DNA from: Candidatus Rifleibacteriota bacterium
GTDB lineage: Bacteria; UBP17; UBA6191; JACPRK01
DNA length: 13,323 nucleotides
NCBI GenBank assembly: GCA_016213865.1
Contig: JACQZL010000206.1
Location: 1 to 13,323, forward strand
Reading direction: 5' to 3'
Each line of letters opens with the position of its first letter. Position 1 is the first letter of the stretch. Positions 6,604-13,291 of this stretch are shown one piece after another. The notes beneath the pieces were generated by a model. That model saw only the letters and a list, made by a program, of their open reading frames with translations. It was not told where the DNA came from and searched no databases. A program made the position numbers and the translations under genes.

Positions 6604-8241
6604 TCAATCCCCGGGCATGGTCAGTCGGAGGGTCCGACGCCCGGGAGGCGAGAGCCAGCGAACCTCGTGGGCGCCGGCGCCGAGGACGCCACGCCCCGGC
6701 CATGGCCTGCCGTCCAGCTCCAGGCCCGAGAGCTGCGCGCCGCCTTCCAGGACATACTCGCCCGGGGCGATCAGCTCCACGACCGCCTTGCGGCCGGGGC
6801 CTCCCTCGACGACGGCTCCGGCGATGAACAGGCCGGTGATGTGGGTCGGCACATACCGGGTCTTGGCGAAGGCCAGCTCCCGCTCGGATAGCTGCGCCGT
6901 CGCGACCAGCTTCGGCCGCTTCTCGAGCATCTCGCGTACGCGGTCCGAGCGTGCGGGCCGGCCCAGGACCCGTTCCAGGGCCTCGATCTCTTCGCGGCCC
7001 ATCCACAGGTAGCCCGTGTCCGCGTGTGCGATGTTGAACTCGTAGGCGGGATCCAGGATGGGATCGTCCGGGCCGCAGACCGCGTGCGCCAGCTCCATCA
7101 TCTCGAGCGACCTGTGATGCGTGGCGAAGGGCGCGGCCGGCCACAGTTGCCACGCGTACCAGAGCGGAACCGCCAAGCCACCCGCCAAAAAGACGACCCG
7201 CCAGACGTGCAGCACGACGCCGCTGAGTTTCCGCGAGAGACTCACATACGCGGCGGCGGTGGCGATCGCCAGCAGCGGCCAGGCGGAGAGATAGTACTGT
7301 TTGTGGAGCGCCTTGAGAGCGAAGAGCGCGGTCACCACGAAGAGCCCGGGCACCACCGCCACGTCACGCAAACGGGGGTTTCTGACGAGGATGAGCGCCA
7401 CAATGGGCATCACGAGCAGGGCGGGGGCCACCCCGAAGAAGTCTCGAGAGATGTCGACGGGGAAGGGATACGGCTTCCACAGGCCCTGGTTTGCGCGGAA
7501 GCTGAGGTCCCAGTACGCGCTCGGAGACCCGCCGAGCGTGTAGACAGCGTGAAACCCGGCGATGACCAGCCCCAGCGGCAGGAGCAACCGGACTGCTTCG
7601 CCCGCCACCTGGCCGGGGCGTTGCCACAGCAGCCGCCAGCGGCTCGGGGCCAGGGCGAGGGCGACCGCGCCATAGCAAACGACCGCCTTCTGGAGAACCG
7701 CGAACGCGGCCGCGAGCTGCACGCCCGCCGAACGGAAGGCGCGAGGGGAGCCGTCCGCATATCCCTGGGCCAACGTGAGCATGGCAGTCACGAAGAAGAA
7801 GCTCTGGAAGATGTCCGCCCGGACTTCGATTCCGGAGTGCTGCCAGAGCGGATTGCCGGCGACCAAGACGGCGGCCCACCAGGCATGCCGGCGATCTGCC
7901 AGCCGGCACGCCAGGACCCACGTGGCGACGATCACCGAGACACAGCCCAGCCAGGCGATCGTGCGTGCGGCCAGCAAGATCGACTGCGGCTGCTCGAACA
8001 ACCAGAAGATCGGGGCGAGGAAGATCCAGAAGGCCGGATGGTGCGTGCCGTAGACGTCCCGATACGGCAAGTGCCCCTGCCAGACATGCCAGGCCTGGTG
8101 GAGATGGTAGACCTCGTCGTGGTCCAGGTGCCGGCGCCACGCGAGCGCCAACTGCATCCCGAGCAGGGCGGCTACGACCAGAGCAGGGCCCCAGTTCCCC
8201 TGGGCATCCCGGCCGTGGTCCTCAGGCAGTGGCTTCTGCAC
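6604..8241 (-). CDS. GT39-type (GT-C) integral membrane glycosyltransferase
   Basis: The protein probably moves a sugar from a polyprenyl-phosphate carrier to an acceptor on the periplasmic face. The 545-residue protein has a first membrane helix (about 18-35) followed by the acidic DHDE (40-43). Next comes LPYRDVYGTHHPAFW (58-72), the loop sequence typical of the PMT/ArnT superfamily. About eight to ten further helices run to around residue 390, and the remaining ~150 residues form a soluble domain. Initiation at GTG 8241 fits the family N-terminus. It is preceded six bases upstream by TAGATT in an extended -10 context, so the message may be leaderless. It is tail to tail with the barrel gene, 16 bases between stops. 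Acceptor and sugar are unknown. Confidence 0.85.
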   Translation of the reverse strand: MQKPLPEDHGRDAQGNWGPALVVAALLGMQLALAWRRHLDHDEVYHLHQAWHVWQGHLPYRDVYGTHHPAFWIFLAPIFWLFEQPQSILLAARTIAWLGCVSVIVATWVLACRLADRRHAWWAAVLVAGNPLWQHSGIEVRADIFQSFFFVTAMLTLAQGYADGSPRAFRSAGVQLAAAFAVLQKAVVCYGAVALALAPSRWRLLWQRPGQVAGEAVRLLLPLGLVIAGFHAVYTLGGSPSAYWDLSFRANQGLWKPYPFPVDISRDFFGVAPALLVMPIVALILVRNPRLRDVAVVPGLFVVTALFALKALHKQYYLSAWPLLAIATAAAYVSLSRKLSGVVLHVWRVVFLAGGLAVPLWYAWQLWPAAPFATHHRSLEMMELAHAVCGPDDPILDPAYEFNIAHADTGYLWMGREEIEALERVLGRPARSDRVREMLEKRPKLVATAQLSERELAFAKTRYVPTHITGLFIAGAVVEGGPGRKAVVELIAPGEYVLEGGAQLSGLELDGRPWPGRGVLGAGAHEVRWLSPPGRRTLRLTMPGD

Positions 8242-8247
8242 GGGACC

Positions 8248-8256
8248 AATCTATCA
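8248..8256 (-). promoter_or_regulatory. Candidate extended -10 (TGATAGATT) for the 6604-8241 gene
   Basis: On the minus strand TGATAGATT (TGn plus hexamer) ends six bases before the GTG start at 8241. No Shine-Dalgarno lies between them. This is the arrangement of a leaderless gene driven by an extended -10 promoter. Confidence 0.4.
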
Positions 8257-8372
8257 CGCGGCCTCCGGACTGCAGTCGAGACGAGAGCCCTCGCGGGCTG
8301 CATGGGAGCGCATCGCCGGTGGGCCGGCCTAGTCGGACGCCGCAACAAGCGTGTCAGAGCGTGGGGCCCGCC

Positions 8373-8381
8373 TGCCATAAT
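8373..8381 (+). promoter_or_regulatory. Candidate extended -10 (TGCCATAAT) for the 8390-10102 gene
   Basis: TGCCATAAT ends eight bases before the ATG at 8390. The intervening GAGG (8382-8385) is only four bases from the ATG, too close for a typical ribosome site, so a leaderless or nearly leaderless transcript is plausible. Confidence 0.4.
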
Positions 8382-8389
8382 GAGGTTGC

Positions 8390-10102
8390 ATGGCATCGAC
8401 CCGCAGGCTGTCGCCGGCGCTCGTGACTCTCCTCGCGGGCGTCCTGCTGCTCGCGTGTCTGCCGGAGGTGGCCGGCTTCGTCCTGCACGGGGACCGTTTC
8501 CTGGGCGTCCCGAACTCGCACGATCTGCTGGACAACCTCAGCTATGTCGAGCGGGCGCGCTCCGCCCGGGAAGGCCGTTTCGCCTTCCCCAACCTTCACA
8601 CCGCGGAGGACCAGGACAACCCGCAGTTGAACGTCCTGCCCTGGCTACTCGGTTGGCTGATGGGCCTCCTCGGATCATCCCCCATGCTGTACTGCATCCT
8701 GACAAAGGTCGTCTTCGCCGCGCTGGCACTGGCCGCGTTGGCCTGGCTGGCCACGCGCGTCCTGCGCGCCGAGGAGCGGACCGTCGGACTGTTCTACCTG
8801 GTGCTCTCGGGCGGGTTCTTCTGGACCCTGGACGTGCCCTCGCTCTGGCGCGGGCCATCTCAGCTCTCGTATCTGGAGCGTCTGGCCATCGTGCAGCCCG
8901 AGTCGGCCAACTTCTTTCTTCTCTACTTCCACGGGCACATGGCGCTGGCCTTGGCGCTGCTGCTCGGGTGCCTGTACGCGAGCTTCCTCGCCAGACCGGC
9001 GAGGCCGCGCCTGGCCTTCGGCACGGCAATGGCCCTGGCGCTCTTCCATCCGTACGATTCCCTGACCCTGGCAACGGTGTCGGGGGCCTATCTGGCCTGG
9101 CTCTTTTGGGCCGAACGCGATAGGTTCGGACCGTGCCTGCGGGCCGCCCTCGCCGCCGGTGCGGGAACTCTGGGCCCGGCCGTCGTCCATTTCACCGTCA
9201 GTTACACGAGGTTTGCCTCGTTCGAGAGGGACGACTACTGGCTGCGCGCTCCGGATCTGCTCTTCGGGTACGGGCAACCCCTGGTGCTGGCTCTCTACTT
9301 CGCCGCGATGGCGGCCCCGAAGCTGCGAGACGCCGAATCGCGTCGCCGGTTCGGCGACGATACGCCTCTCTGGTGCGCCTGGCTGCTGGTCGCTCCGCTG
9401 CTGATTGCCAACCCATGGTTCTACTTCAGGCGCAAGCTGGCGCTGGGGCTGTCGGTCCCCGTGGCGATCCTGGCAGCGCGGGGAACCCTGCTGCTCGCAG
9501 CCCGGGTCCTTCCCGACAAGCCCGAGCCTCCCCCACCCATGCCCTCCCCCGGAGGGGGAGGGCGGCGAGGGGGCCAGCCTCGCGGCCGGCGCGTCGTGGT
9601 GGCCGTCCTCACGGCCATGGCGTGCTTCACTCCCGTCGACGTGGTGGTTCGCGATCTGGTCACCATCGCGCAGGGCCGCTTCCCAACAGTGCTCTCCCCC
9701 GACCTGCGGAAAGTCTGCGACTGGCTCGAGGCCGAGTCCCCGCCGGGCCGAGTGGTGCTGGCGCTGCCGGACTCTGTTTCGCAGCTCCTCCCCGGAGTCG
9801 CGGGCCGCCGCGTCTTCAAGGGCTGGAGCATCTTCGTTCAAGACCTGCCAGGCAAGCGAGCCCGGCAGACGCATTTCCTCGCCCCCGAGACCGGCCTGGC
9901 CTGGCGCGAGTCTTTCCTGTTCGAAAACGGCATCGATCGGGTCGTCCTCGACGACGAGCACTCCCGGCTTCTCGGCGCTGATCGCTGGCCGTTCCTCGAG
10001 CAGGCGGCGCGCTTCGGCGCCTTCACCATCTTCCGACTGATGCCCAAAGGGGCCTCGCGGCAGGAGCCGGGCTCTGCGGCACGGACCGACCCGCACGAGT
10101 AA
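8390..10102 (+). CDS. Polytopic inner-membrane protein, GT-C-like, no firm family
   Basis: The 570-residue protein has a first membrane helix (about 9-28), a polar loop with SHDLLDN (43-49) in the place where GT-C enzymes carry their acidic residues, and about nine further hydrophobic segments, including LFHPYDSLTL. A soluble C-terminal domain of about 140 residues follows, similar in placement to that of the other two membrane proteins here. A Pro/Gly/Arg-rich insert at residues 378-398 is encoded by a 36-bp palindromic repeat plus flank and separates two hydrophobic segments. A role in polyprenyl-linked glycan or glycoprotein assembly is inferred from architecture and neighbours only. The stop is 37 bases before the chosen sigma-factor start, or one base before the alternative ATG at 10104, so the two may be cotranscribed. 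Confidence 0.78.
   Translation: MASTRRLSPALVTLLAGVLLLACLPEVAGFVLHGDRFLGVPNSHDLLDNLSYVERARSAREGRFAFPNLHTAEDQDNPQLNVLPWLLGWLMGLLGSSPMLYCILTKVVFAALALAALAWLATRVLRAEERTVGLFYLVLSGGFFWTLDVPSLWRGPSQLSYLERLAIVQPESANFFLLYFHGHMALALALLLGCLYASFLARPARPRLAFGTAMALALFHPYDSLTLATVSGAYLAWLFWAERDRFGPCLRAALAAGAGTLGPAVVHFTVSYTRFASFERDDYWLRAPDLLFGYGQPLVLALYFAAMAAPKLRDAESRRRFGDDTPLWCAWLLVAPLLIANPWFYFRRKLALGLSVPVAILAARGTLLLAARVLPDKPEPPPPMPSPGGGGRRGGQPRGRRVVVAVLTAMACFTPVDVVVRDLVTIAQGRFPTVLSPDLRKVCDWLEAESPPGRVVLALPDSVSQLLPGVAGRRVFKGWSIFVQDLPGKRARQTHFLAPETGLAWRESFLFENGIDRVVLDDEHSRLLGADRWPFLEQAARFGAFTIFRLMPKGASRQEPGSAARTDPHE
9530..9565 (+). repeat. 36-bp palindromic repeat, copy 2 (within a membrane-protein frame)
   Basis: A perfect 10-bp stem, GCCCTCCCCC (9541-9550) and GGGGGAGGGC (9554-9563), encloses a 3-base loop and is preceded by CCCCCACCC. 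It matches copy 1 (3509-3544) in inverted orientation with three differences. It is translated without a frame break into a Pro/Gly-rich loop. Confidence 0.8.
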
Positions 10103-10139
10103 AATGCAACGTGCCGCGGTCGGGGCGCGTACAAGAGTG

Positions 10140-10715
10140 ATGACTGGCGACAACGACATCCAAGGAAGGGTAGCGGCAGTGCTCTCGGGCCATCCCGAGC
10201 ATTTCGACCCCCTCGTGCGCCAGTTCGAGAAACCGCTCTTCAACTTCGTGCTCAACCGCGTCCGCGATATGGAACTGGCCCGAGACCTGACCCAGGAGGC
10301 CTTTCTCAAGGCCTACACGGCGTTGCCGAGCTGGGACAGCAAGCAGGCGTCGTTCCGAACGTGGCTCTACCGCATTGGCCTCAACCTGGCCCTCGATCAC
10401 TTCCGGCGCCAGAGGACGCGCCAAGAGACGCAGAAGAGCTTCGAACGAGAAGCGGTGCTCGCCGCGGCCGCTGCCACGCCGGCCGATCGGCTGGCCGAGC
10501 GGGACCAGATGCTCCGGTTGCTGTCGCGCCTGGACCGGGAAGACGCGGACATGCTGCTGATGCGGTTCGTCGACGACCTCACCTACGACGAGATCGCGGT
10601 CGTCACCGGTATGGGGACGACCACGCTTCGAAGCCGCGTCCACAGGGCCATTCGCAAGCTGCAGGACTATCTGGACGTGCCCGCGCGTTCGGAGGTGAAG
10701 GTCCATGGCGTGTGA
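10140..10715 (+). CDS. ECF-type RNA polymerase sigma factor
   Basis: This directs RNA polymerase to alternative promoters when released by its anti-sigma partner. Of 191 residues, sigma region 2 occupies about 20-95 (LVRQFEKPLFNFV, then DLTQEAFLKAY for core binding and FRTWLYRIGLNLALDHFRR for -10 recognition). Region 4 occupies about 130-182 (LDREDADMLLMRFVDDLTYDEIA followed by the helix-turn-helix TTTLRSRVHRAIRKL). There is no region 3, as in all ECF factors. ATG 10140 is chosen because region 2 then begins at the usual distance. ATG 10104, one base after the upstream stop, would add 12 residues without family resemblance. TAAAAT at 10100-10105 could be a -10 box serving the 10140 start. The 3' end overlaps the anti-sigma gene by 11 bases. 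Confidence 0.92.
   Translation: MTGDNDIQGRVAAVLSGHPEHFDPLVRQFEKPLFNFVLNRVRDMELARDLTQEAFLKAYTALPSWDSKQASFRTWLYRIGLNLALDHFRRQRTRQETQKSFEREAVLAAAAATPADRLAERDQMLRLLSRLDREDADMLLMRFVDDLTYDEIAVVTGMGTTTLRSRVHRAIRKLQDYLDVPARSEVKVHGV
10691..10697 (+). promoter_or_regulatory. Shine-Dalgarno of the anti-sigma gene
   Basis: GGAGGTG inside the sigma-factor gene lies seven bases before the ATG at 10705. This fixes the start that overlaps the sigma stop and keeps the two proteins co-translated. Confidence 0.7.
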
Positions 10716-11733
10716 GACGTTCCGTAACTTGCTGGAGGCGGCGGCCGACGGCTCGCTGGAGGCAGCCGAGAGGTCTCGCCTCGACCTGCACCTGCCGCAG
10801 TGCGGGCAGTGCCGCACAGACCTGACCTCGCTGCAGCGCGCGGTGGCCCAGCTCCGGCGCGACGTCTCGGTCGAGCCGCCTCCGGGCCTCGCGGACACCG
10901 TGATGCGCCGGGTCCTGTCAGAAGCCGGCTCGGCAGTCAGGCGCCGGCCCGCGCGAGCACCGGCCCCCTCCCGTCTCTCGTGGCTTTCGCCGCGCCTCGG
11001 CGCTCTGCTCCTGGGCGGGTCGCTCGCGGTGGCCGCATCGTTGGCGGTCTTTCACGGCCCCTCGCAGGTCCAGCCGGCACCCGGGGCAACGCAGGTCGCT
11101 CAGACGACGGCCGAGCCCGGACGACCGCACGCCGAGTTCCTCTTCACGCCGCACGGCGCCGCGCAAACCGACGGTGGCCTTCCCGGGAAGTGGCAGGACC
11201 TGGCGGCCAAGACCGCCCTCACGGCCGGGACACACGTGCGGACACTCGCTGGCGGGTTGGGCGAACTGGCGCTGGCCAACGGCACGCGCGTCCAACTGGG
11301 CGAATCGACGACTCTCCTGTTGCGCCATCGCGACGACCTCGTGCTGCCGGCGGGGCATGCCGACGTCACGGCCGCCGGTCCCATCGCGATCGAAACTCCT
11401 CACGCTGCGGTGCGCGTCCTGGGAACGCGCTTCTCGGTCGCCGTCTCGGGACCCGACGGCACCCGGGTGCTCGTCCGCGAGGGGTCGGTCGTGGTGGTCG
11501 ACACGGCCACCGGCCACCGCCAGGAGCTGACGGCTCCGCGCGGTTGTCACGTGCCACCGGCGCGGCCTTCCCGGGCCCGCGCCGCGTCGGCCCCGCAAGG
11601 GGCTTCGACCACCGACACAGCGTCGGCCGGCCCGGCCCCTGCAACCAGCGCCGCGGCCGCGCCCACCGCCGCCACCGCGCCGGCGAGGCCCGTCCCGCCT
11701 CGCCCCGTCCGGACCATCGGCGACGGGTTCTGA
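10705..11733 (+). CDS. Membrane anti-sigma factor with zinc-finger (ZAS/zf-HC2) and FecR-like domains
   Basis: This is the probable inhibitor of the adjacent sigma factor. Cytoplasmic residues 1-50 hold an anti-sigma zinc finger with the HX3CX2C signature (His29, Cys33, Cys36), and Cys3 is a likely fourth ligand. One membrane helix follows at about 97-116. The periplasmic part contains a FecR-like beta-rich domain (about 160-285): a GTHVRTLAGG opening, the repeated ANGTRVQLGE pattern, and HAAVRVLGTRFSV. The last ~60 residues are Ala/Pro/Thr-rich and probably disordered. Classical FecR proteins have a different N-terminal domain, so this combines a ZAS finger with a FecR sensor. No TonB-dependent receptor gene is nearby, which argues against a standard iron-citrate circuit. 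The signal is unknown. Confidence 0.88.
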   Translation: MACETFRNLLEAAADGSLEAAERSRLDLHLPQCGQCRTDLTSLQRAVAQLRRDVSVEPPPGLADTVMRRVLSEAGSAVRRRPARAPAPSRLSWLSPRLGALLLGGSLAVAASLAVFHGPSQVQPAPGATQVAQTTAEPGRPHAEFLFTPHGAAQTDGGLPGKWQDLAAKTALTAGTHVRTLAGGLGELALANGTRVQLGESTTLLLRHRDDLVLPAGHADVTAAGPIAIETPHAAVRVLGTRFSVAVSGPDGTRVLVREGSVVVVDTATGHRQELTAPRGCHVPPARPSRARAASAPQGASTTDTASAGPAPATSAAAAPTAATAPARPVPPRPVRTIGDGF

Positions 11734-11750
11734 GCGAGGGCCTCGTGAGG

Positions 11751-11756
11751 TAGACT
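11751..11756 (+). promoter_or_regulatory. Candidate -10 box (TAGACT) before the PIN-domain gene
   Basis: TAGACT is the same hexamer as that before the gene at 1277-2779. Transcription would begin near 11763, immediately at a perfect 14-base palindrome. No clear -35 box is seen. Confidence 0.3.
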
Positions 11757-11763
11757 GAAGCGA

Positions 11764-11777
11764 CGGCCGCGCGGCCG
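11764..11777. promoter_or_regulatory. 14-bp perfect palindrome, possible operator or weak hairpin
   Basis: CGGCCGCGCGGCCG is its own reverse complement. It lies between the anti-sigma stop and the PIN gene, just after the candidate -10 box. It could be an operator or an RNA hairpin, but there is no T-tract to make it a typical terminator, and GC-rich palindromes arise by chance. Confidence 0.25.
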
Positions 11778-11805
11778 CCATCATCCACGTTGCCCCTTTC
11801 GAGCC

Positions 11806-12240
11806 ATGATGGTCGACACCAATATCCTCGCCCAGGCCGTGAGCAGGGCCTCCACGTCCCAGCAGACGGCCGACCGGTTCCTCACGCGCCTCATCGACGG
11901 CCAGAAGACCTGGCACCTCACCTGGCCCATCCTCTACGACTTCGTGCGGACGGTCAGCGATCCCAACGTCTTCTACGAGCCGCTGCGCCCGGACGAAATC
12001 CGCAAGTTCCTCGACCGGCTCCTGGCCTGCAGCTCGCTGCGCATCCTCCTGGAGACCGAGAAGCACGCGCAGGTGTTCCTCGACCTCCTCAAGAAGAACC
12101 CGGACCTCCCACCCGATGAGTTCAAGCGCTTGCACACGGTGGCGGTCATGACCGAGCACGGGGTGACGGAGCTCGCCGTCGGGGCGGGGGACTACAGCCG
12201 CTTCCCGCAGCTCGTCGTCCGCCGCCCGCTCAGCAAGTGA
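11806..12240 (+). CDS. PIN-domain protein (VapC-like fold), probably catalytically degenerate
   Basis: The 144-residue protein spans a whole PIN domain: VDTNIL with Asp4, YDFVRTVSDPNVF with Asp45 where the family usually has Glu, and EHGVTELAVGAGDYSRFP near the end. In related toxins this last part reads H-D-A...EHGVTEL-x-T-x-D-R-D-F. Here the first Asp is Arg108 and the next is Ala127; only Asp129 remains. Two of the four metal-binding acids therefore appear lost, so RNase activity is doubtful. The start is ATG 11806 or the adjacent ATG 11809. No antitoxin-sized gene is seen in the 72 bases upstream, and the opposite-strand methyltransferase begins its stop 12 bases downstream. It could be a relic toxin, an RNA-binding regulator or an orphan. 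Confidence 0.75.
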   Translation: MMVDTNILAQAVSRASTSQQTADRFLTRLIDGQKTWHLTWPILYDFVRTVSDPNVFYEPLRPDEIRKFLDRLLACSSLRILLETEKHAQVFLDLLKKNPDLPPDEFKRLHTVAVMTEHGVTELAVGAGDYSRFPQLVVRRPLSK

Positions 12241-12252
12241 GCCGGCCCGCCT

Positions 12253-13050
12253 TCACGGACGGCGGCGCTGGACCTCGAAGAGGACGATCGCGGTCGCGTT
12301 GGTGACGTTCAGCGAGTCGACCTTGCCCCGCATGGGGATGCGCAGGACTTCGTGGCACGCAGCCCGGGCCGGCGCGCCCAACCCGGGACCTTCGGCGCCC
12401 ACCAGGATGGCGGTCCGGAGCGGGAAATCGGCCTCCCAGACGGACCGTTCGCCCCGGGGATCGAGCCCGAAGACCCGGAACCCGGCGGCGGTCAGTTCTT
12501 CCAGGGGGCGCTTCAGGTTGCCGACGACGACCGTCGGCACGTGCTCCACGGCCCCGGCCGAGGCGCGCGCGACCGACCCCAACTGGTGCGATGCCGCCCC
12601 CTTGGCCGGAAGGAAGACGAGCGAGACGCCCGCTGCGTCGGCGCTGCGGTAGAGATTGCCCAGGTTCTGCGGGTCTTGGACGCGGTCGACGAGGAGCACC
12701 GTGTGGGGCTGGTCGGGACGATCCTCGAGCATCCCCTTGAGACTGCCGTTGGCCAGCGCAGCCGCCTCCGCGACCACGCCCTGATGATGCGGCGACTGGC
12801 ACAGCCGAAAGAGCTGCGCGCGGTCGCACGCCTGCGCGACGACTCCGGCACGGCGAGCCGCGTGCTCGAGCCGGCGCAGCGCCGGGTTGCGGCTGTCATG
12901 CTCCAGGTGGAGGCTCAGGACGCGGCCGGGCACTCGCAGCGCCTCGGCCACCGGATGGATGCCGTAGAGGATTCGATGGGTCCGTTCGATGTCGACGCTC
13001 CTCGTCTCACGGGACGGCTCAGGATACCACCGCTCCCCGAGCTGCTGCAC
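12253..13050 (-). CDS. rlmB: TrmH/RlmB-family (SpoU) rRNA 2'-O-ribose methyltransferase
   Basis: This probably methylates a ribose 2'-hydroxyl in 23S rRNA using S-adenosylmethionine. An N-terminal substrate-binding domain (YGIHPVAEAL onward) is followed by the knotted SPOUT domain with its three motifs: LVDRVQDPQNLGNLYRSADA, ILVGAEGPGLG, and IPMRGKVDSLNVTNATAI, which holds the SAM-binding knot. The start is uncertain. GTG 13050 is the nearest conventional in-frame codon outside the domain (265 residues), but a candidate promoter lies downstream of it. A well-spaced GAGGAG precedes an ATC at 12990, which would give 245 residues, close to E. coli RlmB (243). The frame stays open to 13293 through repeat DNA. 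RlmB rather than TrmH is favoured by the N-terminal domain; the exact target is not certain. Confidence 0.9.
   Translation of the reverse strand: MQQLGERWYPEPSRETRSVDIERTHRILYGIHPVAEALRVPGRVLSLHLEHDSRNPALRRLEHAARRAGVVAQACDRAQLFRLCQSPHHQGVVAEAAALANGSLKGMLEDRPDQPHTVLLVDRVQDPQNLGNLYRSADAAGVSLVFLPAKGAASHQLGSVARASAGAVEHVPTVVVGNLKRPLEELTAAGFRVFGLDPRGERSVWEADFPLRTAILVGAEGPGLGAPARAACHEVLRIPMRGKVDSLNVTNATAIVLFEVQRRRP
12998..13003 (-). promoter_or_regulatory. Shine-Dalgarno GAGGAG before a possible ATC start
   Basis: GAGGAG on the minus strand is separated by seven bases from the in-frame ATC at 12990-12988, exactly where RlmB-type proteins begin. No in-frame ATG, GTG or TTG lies at that distance. Confidence 0.4.
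13021..13029 (-). promoter_or_regulatory. Candidate extended -10 (TGGTATCCT) for the rRNA methyltransferase
   Basis: TGGTATCCT on the minus strand has the TGn extension and a good hexamer. Transcription from near 13014 would give a leader of about 24 bases containing GAGGAG. It would also leave GTG 13050 outside the message. Confidence 0.4.
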
Positions 13051-13080
13051 AGACGTCGAAGCCGGGAGCCATACAGACAG

Positions 13081-13261
13081 ATGGGAAACCGCATCACTGC
13101 GAAGGCACGAGGAGGCCAAACCACGAAGGCACGAAGGACGCGCAGAGCGGCACAAAGGGCCTCCTTCGATCACGCTTCTCTTGGTGCAGTCGGCACCGAC
13201 CATTCCGGTGGGGACCATTCGCACACTTCGCTCGCGGGAACGTAGGGGCGGGGCTTGTCCC
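13081..13261. repeat. Cluster of dispersed word-repeats in a spacer
   Basis: Two near-identical 14-base words (13099-13112, and 13123-13137 as ACGAAGGCACGAAGG) and the related GGCACAAAGGG (13149-13159) form a CGAAGGCACGAAGG-type block. A second kind of word, GTAGGGGCGGGGCTTGTCCC, follows at 13242-13261. Both resemble short intergenic repeats seen widely in environmental bacterial genomes. No gene is supported between the methyltransferase and 13291. The frame running through it on the minus strand has no recognisable protein sequence. Confidence 0.5.
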
Positions 13262-13291
13262 AATGGCATTAGATCCCTCACAAGGAGAGGC

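Noticed and set aside
7024..9123. Long plus-strand frame of 699 codons
   Set aside because: It runs antisense through the GT39-type gene and then out of frame into the next membrane protein. It is Arg/Gly/Pro-rich with no domain or membrane pattern, a shadow caused by high GC.
8675..10309. Minus-strand frame of 544 codons
   Set aside because: Antisense to the 8390 membrane-protein gene and the start of the sigma gene, with Gln/Arg/Gly-rich composition and no recognisable motif.
10918..12159. Minus-strand frame of 413 codons
   Set aside because: It spans the antisense of the anti-sigma and PIN genes. Both have clear domains on the plus strand, and this frame has none.
13051..13291. CRISPR-like array from the repeated words at the right edge
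   Set aside because: The words are short, irregularly spaced and degenerate, with no constant spacer length and no cas gene.
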